This document shows, one piece after another, positions 54,268 through 63,684 of a stretch of DNA of 64,000 bases. This stretch comes from Falsiroseomonas frigidaquae (GTDB lineage: Bacteria; Pseudomonadota; Alphaproteobacteria; Acetobacterales; Acetobacteraceae): the NCBI RefSeq assembly GCF_012163145.1, contig NZ_JAAVTX010000001.1, positions 806,001-870,000 of the forward strand. Direction: 5' to 3'. Each line of letters starts with the position of its first letter. Position 1 is the first letter of the stretch. The notes under the pieces are model-generated. The model saw nothing but the letters and a program-made list of their open reading frames with translations, was not told where the DNA came from and ran no database searches. The position numbers and the translations under genes are program-made.

Positions 54268-55299
54268 ATGAACCGCCGCACCCTGACCGCCACCGCCCTC
54301 GCGCTGGCCTGCACCCTGTTGCCGCCCCAGGCCGAGGCGCAGCAGCGCACGCGCCTCACTGTCTACACGGCGCTGGAGAATGAACAGCTCGCCCCGTTCA
54401 AGCGCGCCGCCGAGGCCGCTGTGCCCTCGATCGAGATCGCCTGGGTGCGCGACTCCACCGGCATCATCACCGCCCGGCTGATCGCCGAGCGCCAGAACCC
54501 GCGCGCCGACATGGTGTGGGGCCTGTCCGTGTTCTCGCTGCTGCAGATGGAAGCGCAGGAGATGCTGGAGCCCTACACCCCGCAGGGCGCGGATGCGCTG
54601 CGACCGAACTTCCGTTCCGACCGCAGCCCGATGACCTGGACGGGCATGGATGCCTTCGTCTCCGCCATCTGCTTCAACACGGTGGTGGCGCAGCAGCGCA
54701 ACCTGCCGCGGCCGAGCACCTGGGCGGATCTGCTGAACCCGGCCTATCGCGGCCAGATCGTCATGCCGAACCCGGCTTCTTCCGGCACCGGCTTCCTGAC
54801 CGTGGCCGGCTGGCTCGGCGCGCAGGGCAATGACGCGGCCTGGACCTACATGACCAACCTGCACGAGAACATGCAGGTCTATACCCACAGCGGCAGCGCC
54901 CCCTGCAACAACGCCGCCCGCGGCGAATACGGCCTGGGCATCTCCTTCGACATGCGCGCGGTGACGCTGCGCAACCAGGGCGCGCCGATCGAGATCATCG
55001 TGCCGACCGATGGCGTCGGCTTCGACCTGGAGGCGACGGCGCTGATGCGCGGCAGCCGCAACCTGGAAGCGGCGAAGCGCCTGGCCGATTTCGCGGTCAG
55101 CCGCCCGGCAATGGAGCTGTATGGCCGCTACTACGCGCTGGTCGCCCTGCCGGGCGTGCAGCCGGCGGTGCAGAACTACCCGGCCGAGTTCGAGCAGCGC
55201 CTGGTCAGCCAGAACTTCCGCGACGTGGCGCTGCGCCGGGATGCGATCCTGCGCGAGTGGTCCGGCCGCTTCGACAGCAAGTCGGCGCCGCGGAACTGA
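54268..55299 (+). CDS. ABC transporter solute-binding protein (2-aminoethylphosphonate type)
   Basis: 343 residues from the ATG at 54268. Signal peptide TATALALACTLLPPQAEAQ is followed by TRLTVYTALENEQLAPFKRA, then IEIAWVRDSTGIITARLIAE, the pattern of the SBP group assigned to 2-aminoethylphosphonate and of Fe3+-type binders. PNPASSGTGFLTVAGWL is the conserved ligand loop. It starts 82 bp after the aldolase gene. The stop overlaps the next ATG by one base. The phosphonate assignment rests on family resemblance. Confidence 0.8.
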   Translation: MNRRTLTATALALACTLLPPQAEAQQRTRLTVYTALENEQLAPFKRAAEAAVPSIEIAWVRDSTGIITARLIAERQNPRADMVWGLSVFSLLQMEAQEMLEPYTPQGADALRPNFRSDRSPMTWTGMDAFVSAICFNTVVAQQRNLPRPSTWADLLNPAYRGQIVMPNPASSGTGFLTVAGWLGAQGNDAAWTYMTNLHENMQVYTHSGSAPCNNAARGEYGLGISFDMRAVTLRNQGAPIEIIVPTDGVGFDLEATALMRGSRNLEAAKRLADFAVSRPAMELYGRYYALVALPGVQPAVQNYPAEFEQRLVSQNFRDVALRRDAILREWSGRFDSKSAPRN

Positions 55300-56405
55300 T
55301 GAGCGCGCAGCTGGCCGCGGCACCGGCGACGGACACCGCGGCCGCGGCACCGCCCTATCTGGTGGTGGAACAGGTGTCGAAGCATTTCGGCACCACCATC
55401 GCCCTGGAACGCGCCAGCCTGACGGTGGCGGCCGGGGAGTTCGTGAGCTTCCTCGGCCCCTCCGGCTGCGGCAAGACGACTTTGCTGCGCGCCATCGCCG
55501 GGCTGGACCCGGCGACCAGCGGCCGCATCCTGCAGGATGGGCGGGACATCACCTTCCTGCCGCCGGCGGCGCGGGATTTCGGCATCGTCTTCCAATCCTA
55601 TGCCCTGTTTCCCAACCTGACCGTGACCGACAATGTCGGCTACGGCCTGCGCGGCCGCGCCTGGCCGGCCTCGCGCCGCACCCACCGCGTGGCGGAGCTG
55701 CTGGGCCTGGTCGGCCTTGCCGAACACGCCCGAAAATATCCGGCGCAGCTTTCCGGCGGCCAGCAGCAGCGCGTGGCGCTGGCCCGCGCCCTGGCGGCGG
55801 AACCCGGCCTGCTGCTGCTGGACGAGCCGCTCTCGGCGCTGGATGCCCAGGTAAGGCAGCACCTGCGCCAGGAACTGCGCGCGCTACAACGCCGCCTGGG
55901 CGTCACCACCGTGATGGTGACGCATGACCAGGAGGAGGCGATGGGCGTCTCCGACCGCATCGTCGTCATGTCCCGCGGCCTGATCGAGCAGATCGGCACG
56001 CCGGAGACGATCTATCGCCACCCCGCCAGCGCCTTCGTCGCCGGCTTCGTCGGCCATGCCAGCCGCTTCAACGCGGTGGTGGATGCGCCACCCGGCACGC
56101 TGGTGGCGGATGGGCTGACGCTGCCCTGCCTGGGCGCGCGGCGCATGCTGTATGGCGCGCCGGTGCAGGCCTTCATCCGGCCGGAGGATGTCGCCCTCGG
56201 CCCCACCGCCACGGCGCTGGAGGGGAATTTCGCGGCGCGGGTGATGCACCATGAATTCCTCGGCCCGGTCTGCCGCGTGACGCTGCAGGCGGGCCGTCTG
56301 CAGCTGGAGGCGGATGTGAACCCGGCCGTCGCACCCGCGATCGGGGAGGTGCTGCTGGCCGCCCTGCCAGCGGAACGGCTGATGGTGTTCCCGCGGGATG
56401 TCTGA
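55299..56405 (+). CDS. ABC transporter ATP-binding protein (2-aminoethylphosphonate type)
   Basis: 368 residues from the ATG at 55299; an in-frame start at 55257 lies inside the previous gene. Walker [11 protein letters not shown]-loop [20 protein letters not shown], signature LSGGQQQR, Walker [18 protein letters not shown]-loop VTHDQEEAM, and a C-terminal TOBE-like domain ([20 protein letters not shown]). It belongs to the CUT1/Fe/AEP class of importers and overlaps the permease gene by 8 bp. Confidence 0.88.
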   Translation: MSAQLAAAPATDTAAAAPPYLVVEQVSKHFGTTIALERASLTVAAGEFVSFLGPSGCGKTTLLRAIAGLDPATSGRILQDGRDITFLPPAARDFGIVFQSYALFPNLTVTDNVGYGLRGRAWPASRRTHRVAELLGLVGLAEHARKYPAQLSGGQQQRVALARALAAEPGLLLLDEPLSALDAQVRQHLRQELRALQRRLGVTTVMVTHDQEEAMGVSDRIVVMSRGLIEQIGTPETIYRHPASAFVAGFVGHASRFNAVVDAPPGTLVADGLTLPCLGARRMLYGAPVQAFIRPEDVALGPTATALEGNFAARVMHHEFLGPVCRVTLQAGRLQLEADVNPAVAPAIGEVLLAALPAERLMVFPRDV

Positions 56406-58110
56406 CGCCACGCTGCCTGCGCAGGCCCCCGCCCAGGCCGCCATGCAGCCCATCGTGCCGCTGGAGGCGCGGCTGCTGCGCCTCGGGCTGCTGCTGGCGC
56501 TGGCGGTGCTGGTGGCGGGGCTGGTGCTGCCGCTCGGCACGCTGCTGCTGCGCGCCTTCCAGGATCCCGATGGCGGTTTCGTGGGCCTGGCCAATTTCGC
56601 CGCCTATGCCACCACGCCCAGCCTGCGCCTGGCCGCCTGGAACAGCGTCTGGACCGCAGCGCTGACCACGGCGCTGGTGGTGCCGCTGGCCTTCGGCTTC
56701 GCCTATGCGCTGACGCGGTCCTGCATCCCGGCCAAGGGCTTCTTCCGCGCCGTGATGCTGCTGCCGGTACTGGCGCCCTCCCTGCTGCCGGCGCTGGCGC
56801 TGATCTACCTGTTCGGCAACCAGGGCATGCTGCGCGACCTGCTGTTCGGCCACAGCATCTATGGCCCGATCGGCATCATCGTGGCGCAGGTCTTCTATTG
56901 CTTCCCGCATGCCGCGCTGATCCTGGCCGTTGCGCTGTCCACCGCCGATGCGCGGCTGTATGAGGCGGCGACGGTGCTGCGCGCCGGACATCTCCGCATC
57001 TTCGCCACCGTCACCCTGCCGATGGCGCGTTACGGGCTGGTGTCCGCCTGCGTCGTGGTCTTCACCCTGGTGGTCACGGATTTCGGCATTCCGAAGGTGA
57101 TCGGCGGCCAGTTCCCGGTGCTGGCGACGGATGTGTACAAGCAGGTCGTCGGGCTGCAGAACTTCAACATGGGCGCGGTGGTGGGGCTGGTGCTGCTGCT
57201 GCCGGCGCTGCTGGCATTTGCTGCGGATCGCTGGGCGCAGCGGCAGCGTAGCGGCCTGCTCTCCGGCCGCGCCGTGCCCTATCTGCCGCGGCCGCGCCGC
57301 GCCCGGGACCTGCCGCTGCTGGTGCTGTGCCTGCTGGTGGCGGGGGCGCTGGTCTCGCTCGTGGCAGTGGCGATCTGGGGCTCGCTGGTCACCTTCTGGC
57401 CGTACAACCTGGCCCTGACGCTGCAGAACTACGATTTCGACCGCTTCGACACATCGGGCTGGGCAGCGCTGTGGAATTCGGTGCGCATCGCCGCCACCGC
57501 CGCCATCTGCGGCACCGCGCTGGTCTTCACCACGGCCTGGCTGCTGGAGCGTGGGTCGCCGGGCGGGGCGGTGGCCGGCGCGGTGCGCTTCATCGCCGGC
57601 GTGCCGCTGGCGGTCCCCGGACTGGTGCTGGGCCTCGCCTTCATCCTGTTCTTCAACCACCCAGCCAATCCGCTCGGCTTCCTCTACGGCACGCTGGCGA
57701 TCCTGGTGCTGAACGGCGTGGTGCATTTCTACACCGTGATGCATCTGACTGCGGTGACCGCGATCCGCCAGCTCGACCCGGAATTCGAGGCGGTGGGTGC
57801 ATCCCTGAAGGTACCGGCGGTGGTGACCTTCGGGCGGGTGACGGTGCCGATCTGCCTGCCGGCGATCCTCGACATCGCCGTCTACGCCTTCGTCAACATC
57901 ATGACCACGGTCTCCGCCGTGATCTTCCTGTACGGCCCGGACACCAAGCCGGCCTCCGTCGCCGTGGTGCATATGGATGAGGCCGGGCAGTCCAGCGCGG
58001 CGGCCGCGATGGCCGTGACCATCCTGGCCATCACCGCATCCGTGAAGCTGCTGCAGCTCGCCACCGGCGGGCTGGTGGCGCGCGCCACGCAGGGCTGGCG
58101 GCAGCGGTAG
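56398..58110 (+). CDS. ABC transporter permease, fused double-domain (2-aminoethylphosphonate type)
   Basis: 570 residues with about twelve membrane segments: two fused permease units, as in FbpB and phosphonate-type importers. Each unit has an EAA loop: EAATVLRAGHLRIFATVTLP in the first half and FEAVGASLKVPAVVTFGRVT in the second. The N-terminal segment is LLLALAVLVAGLVLPLGTLL. It ends exactly next to the convergent aldo/keto reductase stop, with no intergenic base. Confidence 0.88.
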   Translation: MSDATLPAQAPAQAAMQPIVPLEARLLRLGLLLALAVLVAGLVLPLGTLLLRAFQDPDGGFVGLANFAAYATTPSLRLAAWNSVWTAALTTALVVPLAFGFAYALTRSCIPAKGFFRAVMLLPVLAPSLLPALALIYLFGNQGMLRDLLFGHSIYGPIGIIVAQVFYCFPHAALILAVALSTADARLYEAATVLRAGHLRIFATVTLPMARYGLVSACVVVFTLVVTDFGIPKVIGGQFPVLATDVYKQVVGLQNFNMGAVVGLVLLLPALLAFAADRWAQRQRSGLLSGRAVPYLPRPRRARDLPLLVLCLLVAGALVSLVAVAIWGSLVTFWPYNLALTLQNYDFDRFDTSGWAALWNSVRIAATAAICGTALVFTTAWLLERGSPGGAVAGAVRFIAGVPLAVPGLVLGLAFILFFNHPANPLGFLYGTLAILVLNGVVHFYTVMHLTAVTAIRQLDPEFEAVGASLKVPAVVTFGRVTVPICLPAILDIAVYAFVNIMTTVSAVIFLYGPDTKPASVAVVHMDEAGQSSAAAAMAVTILAITASVKLLQLATGGLVARATQGWRQR

Positions 58111-59115
58111 TCAGCGCGCCACGCGGCCTTCCAGCGGATAGGCCGGGTCGTTGTAGCCGGGGGTGGAGGGGTGGCCGGCAGCGACCAGCCCATCCACCAG
58201 CGCCTCATCCTCCGCCGAAAAACGAAAATCCAGCGCGCCGATGTAGCCCGCCCAATGTGCCTCCGTCCGCGGTCCGACGATGGCGCCGGTGACCAGGCGG
58301 TTGTGCAGCACCCAGGCGAGGGCGAATTGCCCGGCGCTGATCCCCCGCTCCGCCGCGCGCGCCGCCATCTGCGCGGCAATGCGCAGGCTTTCCGGGCGCC
58401 ACTCCGTCTCCATCATGCGCTTGTCCTGGCGCGCGGCGCGGGTGCCTTCCGGCGGCGCCGCATCCGGCTTGTACTTGCCGGTCAGCACGCCGCGCGCCAG
58501 CGGCGAATAGGGGAAGACGCCGAGGCCGAGTTCGGCGCAGGCCGGCAGGTGCTCCACCTCCACCATCCGGTTCAGCGCATTGTACAGCGGCTGGCTGACC
58601 ACCGGCCGGTCGATGCCCGCCAGATCACACAGCCGGCAGATTTCCGCCACGCGCCAGGCGCGATGGTTGGAGACGCCGAAATGCCGGATCTTCCCCGCGC
58701 GGACCAGGTCGGCCATGGCGCGCACGGATTCCGCCAGCGGCGTGCGATGATCCTCCTTGTGCCAGTACAGGATATCGATGCAGTCCGTGCCCAGCCGCTT
58801 CAGGCTGGCCTCGACGGCGAGGAAGGCGTAGCGCCGCGACAGCCCGCCGCCATTCGGCCCGGGCATCACCGGGTTGGCCAGCTTCGTCGCCAGCACCCAC
58901 CAGGCGCGATCGGCGGCGATGGCGCGCCCCACCACCTCCTCCGACGCGCCGCCATTATAGCCATCCGCGGTGTCGATGAAGTTGATGCCCTGGCCGCGCG
59001 CCGTATCGATGATGCGGCGGCTCGTCGCCTCATCCGTGGCGCCACCGAACATCATGGCGCCGAGGCAGAGCGGCGAGACGCGCAGGCCGCTGCGGCCCAG
59101 ATTGCGGTATTCCAT
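58111..59115 (-). CDS. Aldo/keto reductase
   Basis: 334 residues from the ATG at 59115 (GGAAG upstream). MEYRNLGRSGLRVSPLCLGA is the classic N-terminus. Catalytic residues: Asp in FIDTADGYNGGASEEVVGRA with the Tyr of DGY, Lys in WVLATKLANPVMPGPNGGGL, and His in DILYWHKEDHRTPLAESVRA. NADPH-binding C-terminal part GAIVGPRTEAHW. A cytosolic oxidoreductase, substrate unknown. Convergent with the permease gene. Confidence 0.92.
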   Translation of the reverse strand: MEYRNLGRSGLRVSPLCLGAMMFGGATDEATSRRIIDTARGQGINFIDTADGYNGGASEEVVGRAIAADRAWWVLATKLANPVMPGPNGGGLSRRYAFLAVEASLKRLGTDCIDILYWHKEDHRTPLAESVRAMADLVRAGKIRHFGVSNHRAWRVAEICRLCDLAGIDRPVVSQPLYNALNRMVEVEHLPACAELGLGVFPYSPLARGVLTGKYKPDAAPPEGTRAARQDKRMMETEWRPESLRIAAQMAARAAERGISAGQFALAWVLHNRLVTGAIVGPRTEAHWAGYIGALDFRFSAEDEALVDGLVAAGHPSTPGYNDPAYPLEGRVAR

Positions 59116-59185
59116 GGCGTTTCCTTCCCTGCCGGCGGCCGGCGCAGACCTTCGGGCCATTCGGCCCTGCGGTCATCGGACGGCC

Positions 59186-60487
59186 TCACCCCGGATTGTG
59201 CAAATTCTCCCGCAATGTAGCGCCGGCATAGGCGGTGCGGAACAGGCCGCGGCGTTGCAGTTCCGGCACCACCATGGTGCCGAATTCCTCGAAGCTGGTG
59301 GGGAAGGTGGTGGGCGGCAGGATGAAGCCATCGCAGGCGCCGGACCGGTACCAATCCTCGATGATATCGGCGATCATCATGGGCGTGCCGGCCGTCAGGT
59401 CGCGCGGGCGGCGCACGGCCTCGGCGAAGCTGATGCCCTTGGCCTTGGCCACCTGCATCATGCGGTCCCGGTGGCCCTGGACGCCCTGGTTGCCGCCCTG
59501 TCCCTCGATCGCCTCCGGCGTCTCCAGCAGGCTGAGATCGGCCGCGACGGCCCAGGAACTGGCGGCGAGCACCAGCTCCGGATCGGCGAGGGAGGCGTAG
59601 AGCGCCGCCTTCTCCTTCGCGATCGATTCCGTTTCGCCGATTACCAGTTGCAGGGTCGGCAGCACGGCGCATTCGTCGGGATTGCGGCCGATCGCTTCCA
59701 TTCGCCCGCGGATGTCGCTGCGATAGGCGATGGCGGCGGCCTTGGTCGCCGGCGAGCAGAAGATCATCTCCGCCCAGCGCGCCGCGAATTGCCGCCCGCG
59801 CTCGGAGGAACCGGCCTGCATGATGACGGGCCTCCCCTGCGGGCTGCGCGGGATGGAGAGCGGTCCGCGCGAGGAAACATGCTGGCCGGCATAATTGGCG
59901 TAGCGGATCTTCGTAGCGTCGGCGAAGACGCCGCTGGCCTTGTCGAGCACCAGCGCATCCGCATCCCATCCATCCCACAGCGCGCAGCAGGCTTCCAGGA
60001 TCTCATCCGCGCGGTCGTAGCGCGTCTCCTTCGGCGGCAGTGATTCGGGGCCGCAATTCTGCGCCTCGAACTCCCGCGCCGTGGTCACCACGTTCCACGC
60101 CACGCGCCCCTTGCTGATCAGGTCGAGCGAGCCCAGCGCGCGGGCCAGGTTGTAGGGATTGTGGAAGGTGGTGGACAACGTGGCGCCAAGGCCGAGATGC
60201 TGTGTGACGCGCGCCATCAGCGGCAGCACCACCATCGGGTCCAGCATGCTGGTCTGCCCGCCGCGCCCCGCATAGTCCGCGAAGTGATTCTTGTAGTTGT
60301 CCGGCAGGCCGAGCCCATCGGCGAAGAAGCAGGCGTCGAAGCAGGCCGCCTCCAGCACGCGGGCGATATGCTCGTAGCGGGACGGCTCGAACAGGTCGTG
60401 CAGCGTCGCCGTCGGGTGGCGCCAGCTTCCGGGGTAGCTGGCACTCGGCCCGGTCTTCAGATAGGCGACCAGGTGCATCTTCTTCAT
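59186..60487 (-). CDS. NtaA/SnaA/DszA-family flavin-dependent monooxygenase
   Basis: 433 residues from the ATG at 60487; an alternative ATG at 60505 overlaps the upstream stop. Family text: KMHLVAYLKTGPSASYPGSW, HIARVLEAACFDACFFADGL, STTFHNPYNLARALGSLDLI, SKGRVAWNVVTTAREFEAQN, and a late GACDGFILPPTTFPTSFEEF. These enzymes take FMNH2 from a partner reductase to oxidise organosulfur or nitrilotriacetate-like compounds. It lies directly after the cytosine-deaminase-like gene on the same strand; the two may degrade one nitrogen compound. Confidence 0.9.
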   Translation of the reverse strand: MKKMHLVAYLKTGPSASYPGSWRHPTATLHDLFEPSRYEHIARVLEAACFDACFFADGLGLPDNYKNHFADYAGRGGQTSMLDPMVVLPLMARVTQHLGLGATLSTTFHNPYNLARALGSLDLISKGRVAWNVVTTAREFEAQNCGPESLPPKETRYDRADEILEACCALWDGWDADALVLDKASGVFADATKIRYANYAGQHVSSRGPLSIPRSPQGRPVIMQAGSSERGRQFAARWAEMIFCSPATKAAAIAYRSDIRGRMEAIGRNPDECAVLPTLQLVIGETESIAKEKAALYASLADPELVLAASSWAVAADLSLLETPEAIEGQGGNQGVQGHRDRMMQVAKAKGISFAEAVRRPRDLTAGTPMMIADIIEDWYRSGACDGFILPPTTFPTSFEEFGTMVVPELQRRGLFRTAYAGATLRENLHNPG

Positions 60488-60497
60488 CGGCGTGGCC

Positions 60498-61880
60498 TCA
60501 CACATCCATCCAGTTCAGCTTGCGCGGCGGCGGCAGGTCCGGATTGTTCGCCAGCATGCGCGCCCATACCGCCTTGGTCACCGCCTGCGCTTCCTCCAGC
60601 AGGGCCAGCTCATCCGTCACCAGGACCTTGCCGTCGCGCAGCACGAACTCGCCATCCACCATCACGGATTCCACCGTGCCCGGATGGCCGTAATGCACGA
60701 TGTTGCCTATCAGGTTCGTCACCGGCCGCAGCGCCGGCGTGTTCAGGTTGAGGAAGGTGAGGTCGGCCTTCTTGCCGATCTCCAGGCTGCCGATGTCGTC
60801 CTGCCGCCCGATGCTGCGCGCGCCGTTGCGGTTGCAACTGTCGAAGATGTCCTCCGGCTGCGGCTCCGTGCCCTGGGTGCCCTCCGCGCCGCGATGCACG
60901 ATCAGGCCGATCTTCATGGCGTGGAACATGTCCTCCGTCATGTTGTCGGTGCCGAAGCAGATGTTGATGCCGGCGCGGCGGATGGATTTCGCCAGCACCG
61001 GATGCGGCCCGCGACGAGACCCGTTGGCCGGGCAATGCACCATCTGCATGCCGCGCTCGCCGAGCAGCGCGATGTCGCGCTCCGTCAGATAGGTCCAGTG
61101 CGCGCCGACAACATCGGGCTCCGCCCAGCCGTGCCGCGCCAGATACTCCGCGGGCGTGCAATCGTACTTCTCCCGGATCACCCGGATTTCCTCGACGGAT
61201 TGCGCCAGGTGGATGGTGCGCGGCATGTTGTGCTGGCGCGCCAGGTCGGTCAGCTTCTCCAGGTATTCCGGCGTGCAGTTATCCGTCGCATGCGCCGCGA
61301 TCTGGATCTGCAGCCGCCCCTCATGCGTGTTGTGGAAGCGTGCGATGCCGGCGCGCGTGCGTTCGAGGAAGCCTTCGCCGAAGGCCGGGTCCTGCGACCA
61401 GTCGCCATGGCGGATCTTCAGCGTGTTCACATCGGCACAGTTCTCGCTCAGCACCAGGCGCACGCGCAGCGACGCCATGGCATCGGCGTAGTCCGGCACA
61501 TGGCGGAACGGGTCGACGAAGGTGGTGGTGCCGGAACGGATCCCCTCGACGATGCCGAGCATGCCCATCACCGCGCGCTCATGCGGCGTCATCGTGTACG
61601 AAACGGGCGACATGTAGCCGTATACGGCGTTGCCCGACCAATCCTCCACCGTCGCGCGCAGCACGGTCAGGATCGTATGCGTATGGGCATTCACGAAGCC
61701 GGGCAGCACTGCCTTGCCGCGCCCGGCCATGCGCGGCAGGTCCGGATGCGCTGCTTCCAGCCTTGCGGTTGGACCGATATCGGCAATCCGGTCACCGCGG
61801 ATCGCGATCGCTCCCCGATCAAGAATCGTGCGCTCTGCATCCTGCGTGACGATCACTGCATCGGTGACGAGCAAATCCAT
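60498..61880 (-). CDS. Amidohydrolase (cytosine deaminase/AtzA-SsnA-like)
   Basis: 460 residues from the ATG at 61880; the longer frame to 62069 overlaps the divergent gene. Metal motifs: GFVNAHTHTILTVLRATVED, HLAQSVEEIRVIREKY, and ICFGTDNMTEDMFHAMKIG, with the C-terminal IGSLEIGKKADLTFLNLNTP. Family members deaminate or dechlorinate aminated heterocycles or open amidines in the cytosol. It is divergent from a peptide-type binding protein and in tandem with a flavin monooxygenase. Confidence 0.87.
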   Translation of the reverse strand: MDLLVTDAVIVTQDAERTILDRGAIAIRGDRIADIGPTARLEAAHPDLPRMAGRGKAVLPGFVNAHTHTILTVLRATVEDWSGNAVYGYMSPVSYTMTPHERAVMGMLGIVEGIRSGTTTFVDPFRHVPDYADAMASLRVRLVLSENCADVNTLKIRHGDWSQDPAFGEGFLERTRAGIARFHNTHEGRLQIQIAAHATDNCTPEYLEKLTDLARQHNMPRTIHLAQSVEEIRVIREKYDCTPAEYLARHGWAEPDVVGAHWTYLTERDIALLGERGMQMVHCPANGSRRGPHPVLAKSIRRAGINICFGTDNMTEDMFHAMKIGLIVHRGAEGTQGTEPQPEDIFDSCNRNGARSIGRQDDIGSLEIGKKADLTFLNLNTPALRPVTNLIGNIVHYGHPGTVESVMVDGEFVLRDGKVLVTDELALLEEAQAVTKAVWARMLANNPDLPPPRKLNWMDV

Positions 61881-61914
61881 CGGTGTGACTTCCCCTGGCG
61901 AAATGACAAGGCGG

Positions 61915-61943
61915 TTGCGGTCGCTTTGTGCGAACAATACGAT
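61915..61943 (+). promoter_or_regulatory. Candidate sigma-70 promoter for the solute-binding protein gene
   Basis: TTGCGG (61915-61920) and TACGAT (61938-61943) are separated by 17 bp and lie about 30 bp before the ATG at 61975. This is a fair match only. Confidence 0.35.
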
Positions 61944-61974
61944 GCGTGGCACGAGCATGTCCGGGGAGATACCC

Positions 61975-63537
61975 ATGCACAAGACCCTGCTGGCCGCAAC
62001 CTTCCTGGCGACCTTCGCTACAGGCGGGATGGCGCAGACGCTGAGCATCGGCGTTGGCGGCGCCTTCACCTCGATGGACCCGCACTACCACACGCTCACG
62101 CCCAACAACGCACTGAACAAGCACATTTTCGACCGGCTGGTCGGTACGGATGAGGATTTCCGCCTGCGCCCCGGGCTGGCCGAATCCTGGACCTCGATCA
62201 GCCCCACCGTGTGGGAGTTCAAGCTGCGGCAGGGCGTCACCTGGCACGACGGCACGCCCTTCACGGCGGAGGATGTCGTCTCGACCTTCGCGCGCGTGCC
62301 GAATGTGCGGAACAGCCCGGGCAGCTTCACCATCTACACCCGCCAGGTGCAGCGGCTTGAGGTGGTGGATGACCACACCATCCGCATGCACACCGCCGCG
62401 CCGAACCCGCTGGTGCCGAACTGGATGAGCGGCATCTCCATCATCAGCCGGAAGCTCGGCACGGATATCGACACCTCGGATTTCAACAACGGCCGCGCCG
62501 CCATCGGCACCGGCCCCTATCGCCTGGTGTCCTACAGCCCAGGCACCGAGGCGGTGATGGAGCGCAACCCGGCCTGGTGGGGTCCGGCGCAGCCCTGGGC
62601 ACGGGTGAACTACCGCATCATCGCCAATGACGCGTCGCGCATCGCGGCGCTGCGTGCGGGCGATGTGCAGGCCATCGATGCCGTCTCGACGCGGGATGTC
62701 GCGACGCTGCGGGGCGATCCGAACATCCGCATCGCCAGCCGCGCCGCGCTGCGGAACATCTACCTGTATCTCGACCACCAGCGCGACGACACGCCGGGCG
62801 TCTCCGGCCCGAATGGCGAAAGGCTGGAGCGCAGCCCGCTGCGGGACAATCGCGTTCGCCAGGCGCTGTCCATCGCCATCAATCGCGACGCCATCGTCAG
62901 CCGCGTGATGGGCGGCTTCGCCTCACCTTCCGGGCAGTTCCTGGCGGAGGGCGTCATGGGCCACGACCCGACGCTGAAGCCGGCCAGCTACGACCCGCCG
63001 CGGGCGCAGCAATTGCTGCGCGAGGCCGGCTTCCCGAACGGCTTCCGCGTGCTGCTGGCCGGCCCCAACAACCGCTACGTGAATGATGAGCAGATCATCC
63101 AGGCGGTGGCACAGATGTGGGCGCGCATCGGCGTGCGCGCCGATGTGCAGGCGATGCCGTCCAACGTCTATTTCAGCCGTTCCGCCCGCAACGAATTCCC
63201 CATCGGCCTGTCCGGCTGGGGCACCGGCACCGGCGAGCCGGACAGCCCGATGGTGGGCCTGATCGCGACCCCGAACCGCGAACGCGGCCGCGGCACCTCC
63301 AACCGCTCGCTCTATTCCAACCCGGAATTCGACGCGCTGCTGGAACGCGCCCTGACCACCATCGACGTGGAGCAGCGGGAGGAGCTGTATCGCCAGGCGA
63401 CGCGCGTCGCCATGGCCGACCATGCCATCATCCCGCTGCACCACCAGGTGAACATCTGGGCGTCCCGCCGCAACGTCGAAGTTCTCGCGCGCAATGACGA
63501 GGAGACCTACGCGATGTCGATGAAGCCGGCGCAGTAG
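61975..63537 (+). CDS. Peptide-type ABC transporter solute-binding protein
   Basis: 520 residues from the ATG at 61975, with GGGGAGA upstream. Signal peptide KTLLAATFLATFATGGMAQ; mature SBP_bac_5 fold with TSMDPHYHTLTPNNALNKHI, LRPGLAESWTSISPTVWEFK, QGVTWHDGTPFTAEDVVSTF, and VRQALSIAINRDAIVSRVMG. No permease follows within the window; the next gene is convergent. It may use a transporter elsewhere, or have been separated from its own. Its stop codon lies in the first unit of a 33-bp tandem repeat. Confidence 0.9.
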   Translation: MHKTLLAATFLATFATGGMAQTLSIGVGGAFTSMDPHYHTLTPNNALNKHIFDRLVGTDEDFRLRPGLAESWTSISPTVWEFKLRQGVTWHDGTPFTAEDVVSTFARVPNVRNSPGSFTIYTRQVQRLEVVDDHTIRMHTAAPNPLVPNWMSGISIISRKLGTDIDTSDFNNGRAAIGTGPYRLVSYSPGTEAVMERNPAWWGPAQPWARVNYRIIANDASRIAALRAGDVQAIDAVSTRDVATLRGDPNIRIASRAALRNIYLYLDHQRDDTPGVSGPNGERLERSPLRDNRVRQALSIAINRDAIVSRVMGGFASPSGQFLAEGVMGHDPTLKPASYDPPRAQQLLREAGFPNGFRVLLAGPNNRYVNDEQIIQAVAQMWARIGVRADVQAMPSNVYFSRSARNEFPIGLSGWGTGTGEPDSPMVGLIATPNRERGRGTSNRSLYSNPEFDALLERALTTIDVEQREELYRQATRVAMADHAIIPLHHQVNIWASRRNVEVLARNDEETYAMSMKPAQ

Positions 63538-63681
63538 CCGCCGGCGGGGTCGATGAAGCCGGCGCAGTAGCCGCCGGCGGGGTCGATGAAGCCGGCGGAA
63601 TAACCGCCGGCTGGGTCGATGAAGCCGGCGGAATAGCCGCCGGCGGGGTCGATGAAGCCGGCGGAATAGCCGCCGGCCGGG
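63517..63681. repeat. 33-bp tandem repeat, five copies, containing stop codons and hairpins
   Basis: Units start at 63517, 63550, 63583, 63616 and 63649. The first contains the last six codons and stop of the solute-binding protein gene; each later copy repeats that end and a stop (TAG, or TAA in copy 3). Each unit can form a GC hairpin, e.g. GCCGGCGG-AATAG-CCGCCGGC. The array fills the gap to the convergent glutamine-synthetase gene and may act as a multiple terminator. Confidence 0.9.
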
Positions 63682-63684
63682 CTG

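Noticed and set aside
63517-63681. CRISPR-like array
   Set aside because: The 33-bp units are directly adjacent with no unique spacers, and no cas genes are near. The 27-bp array at 39421 is coding.
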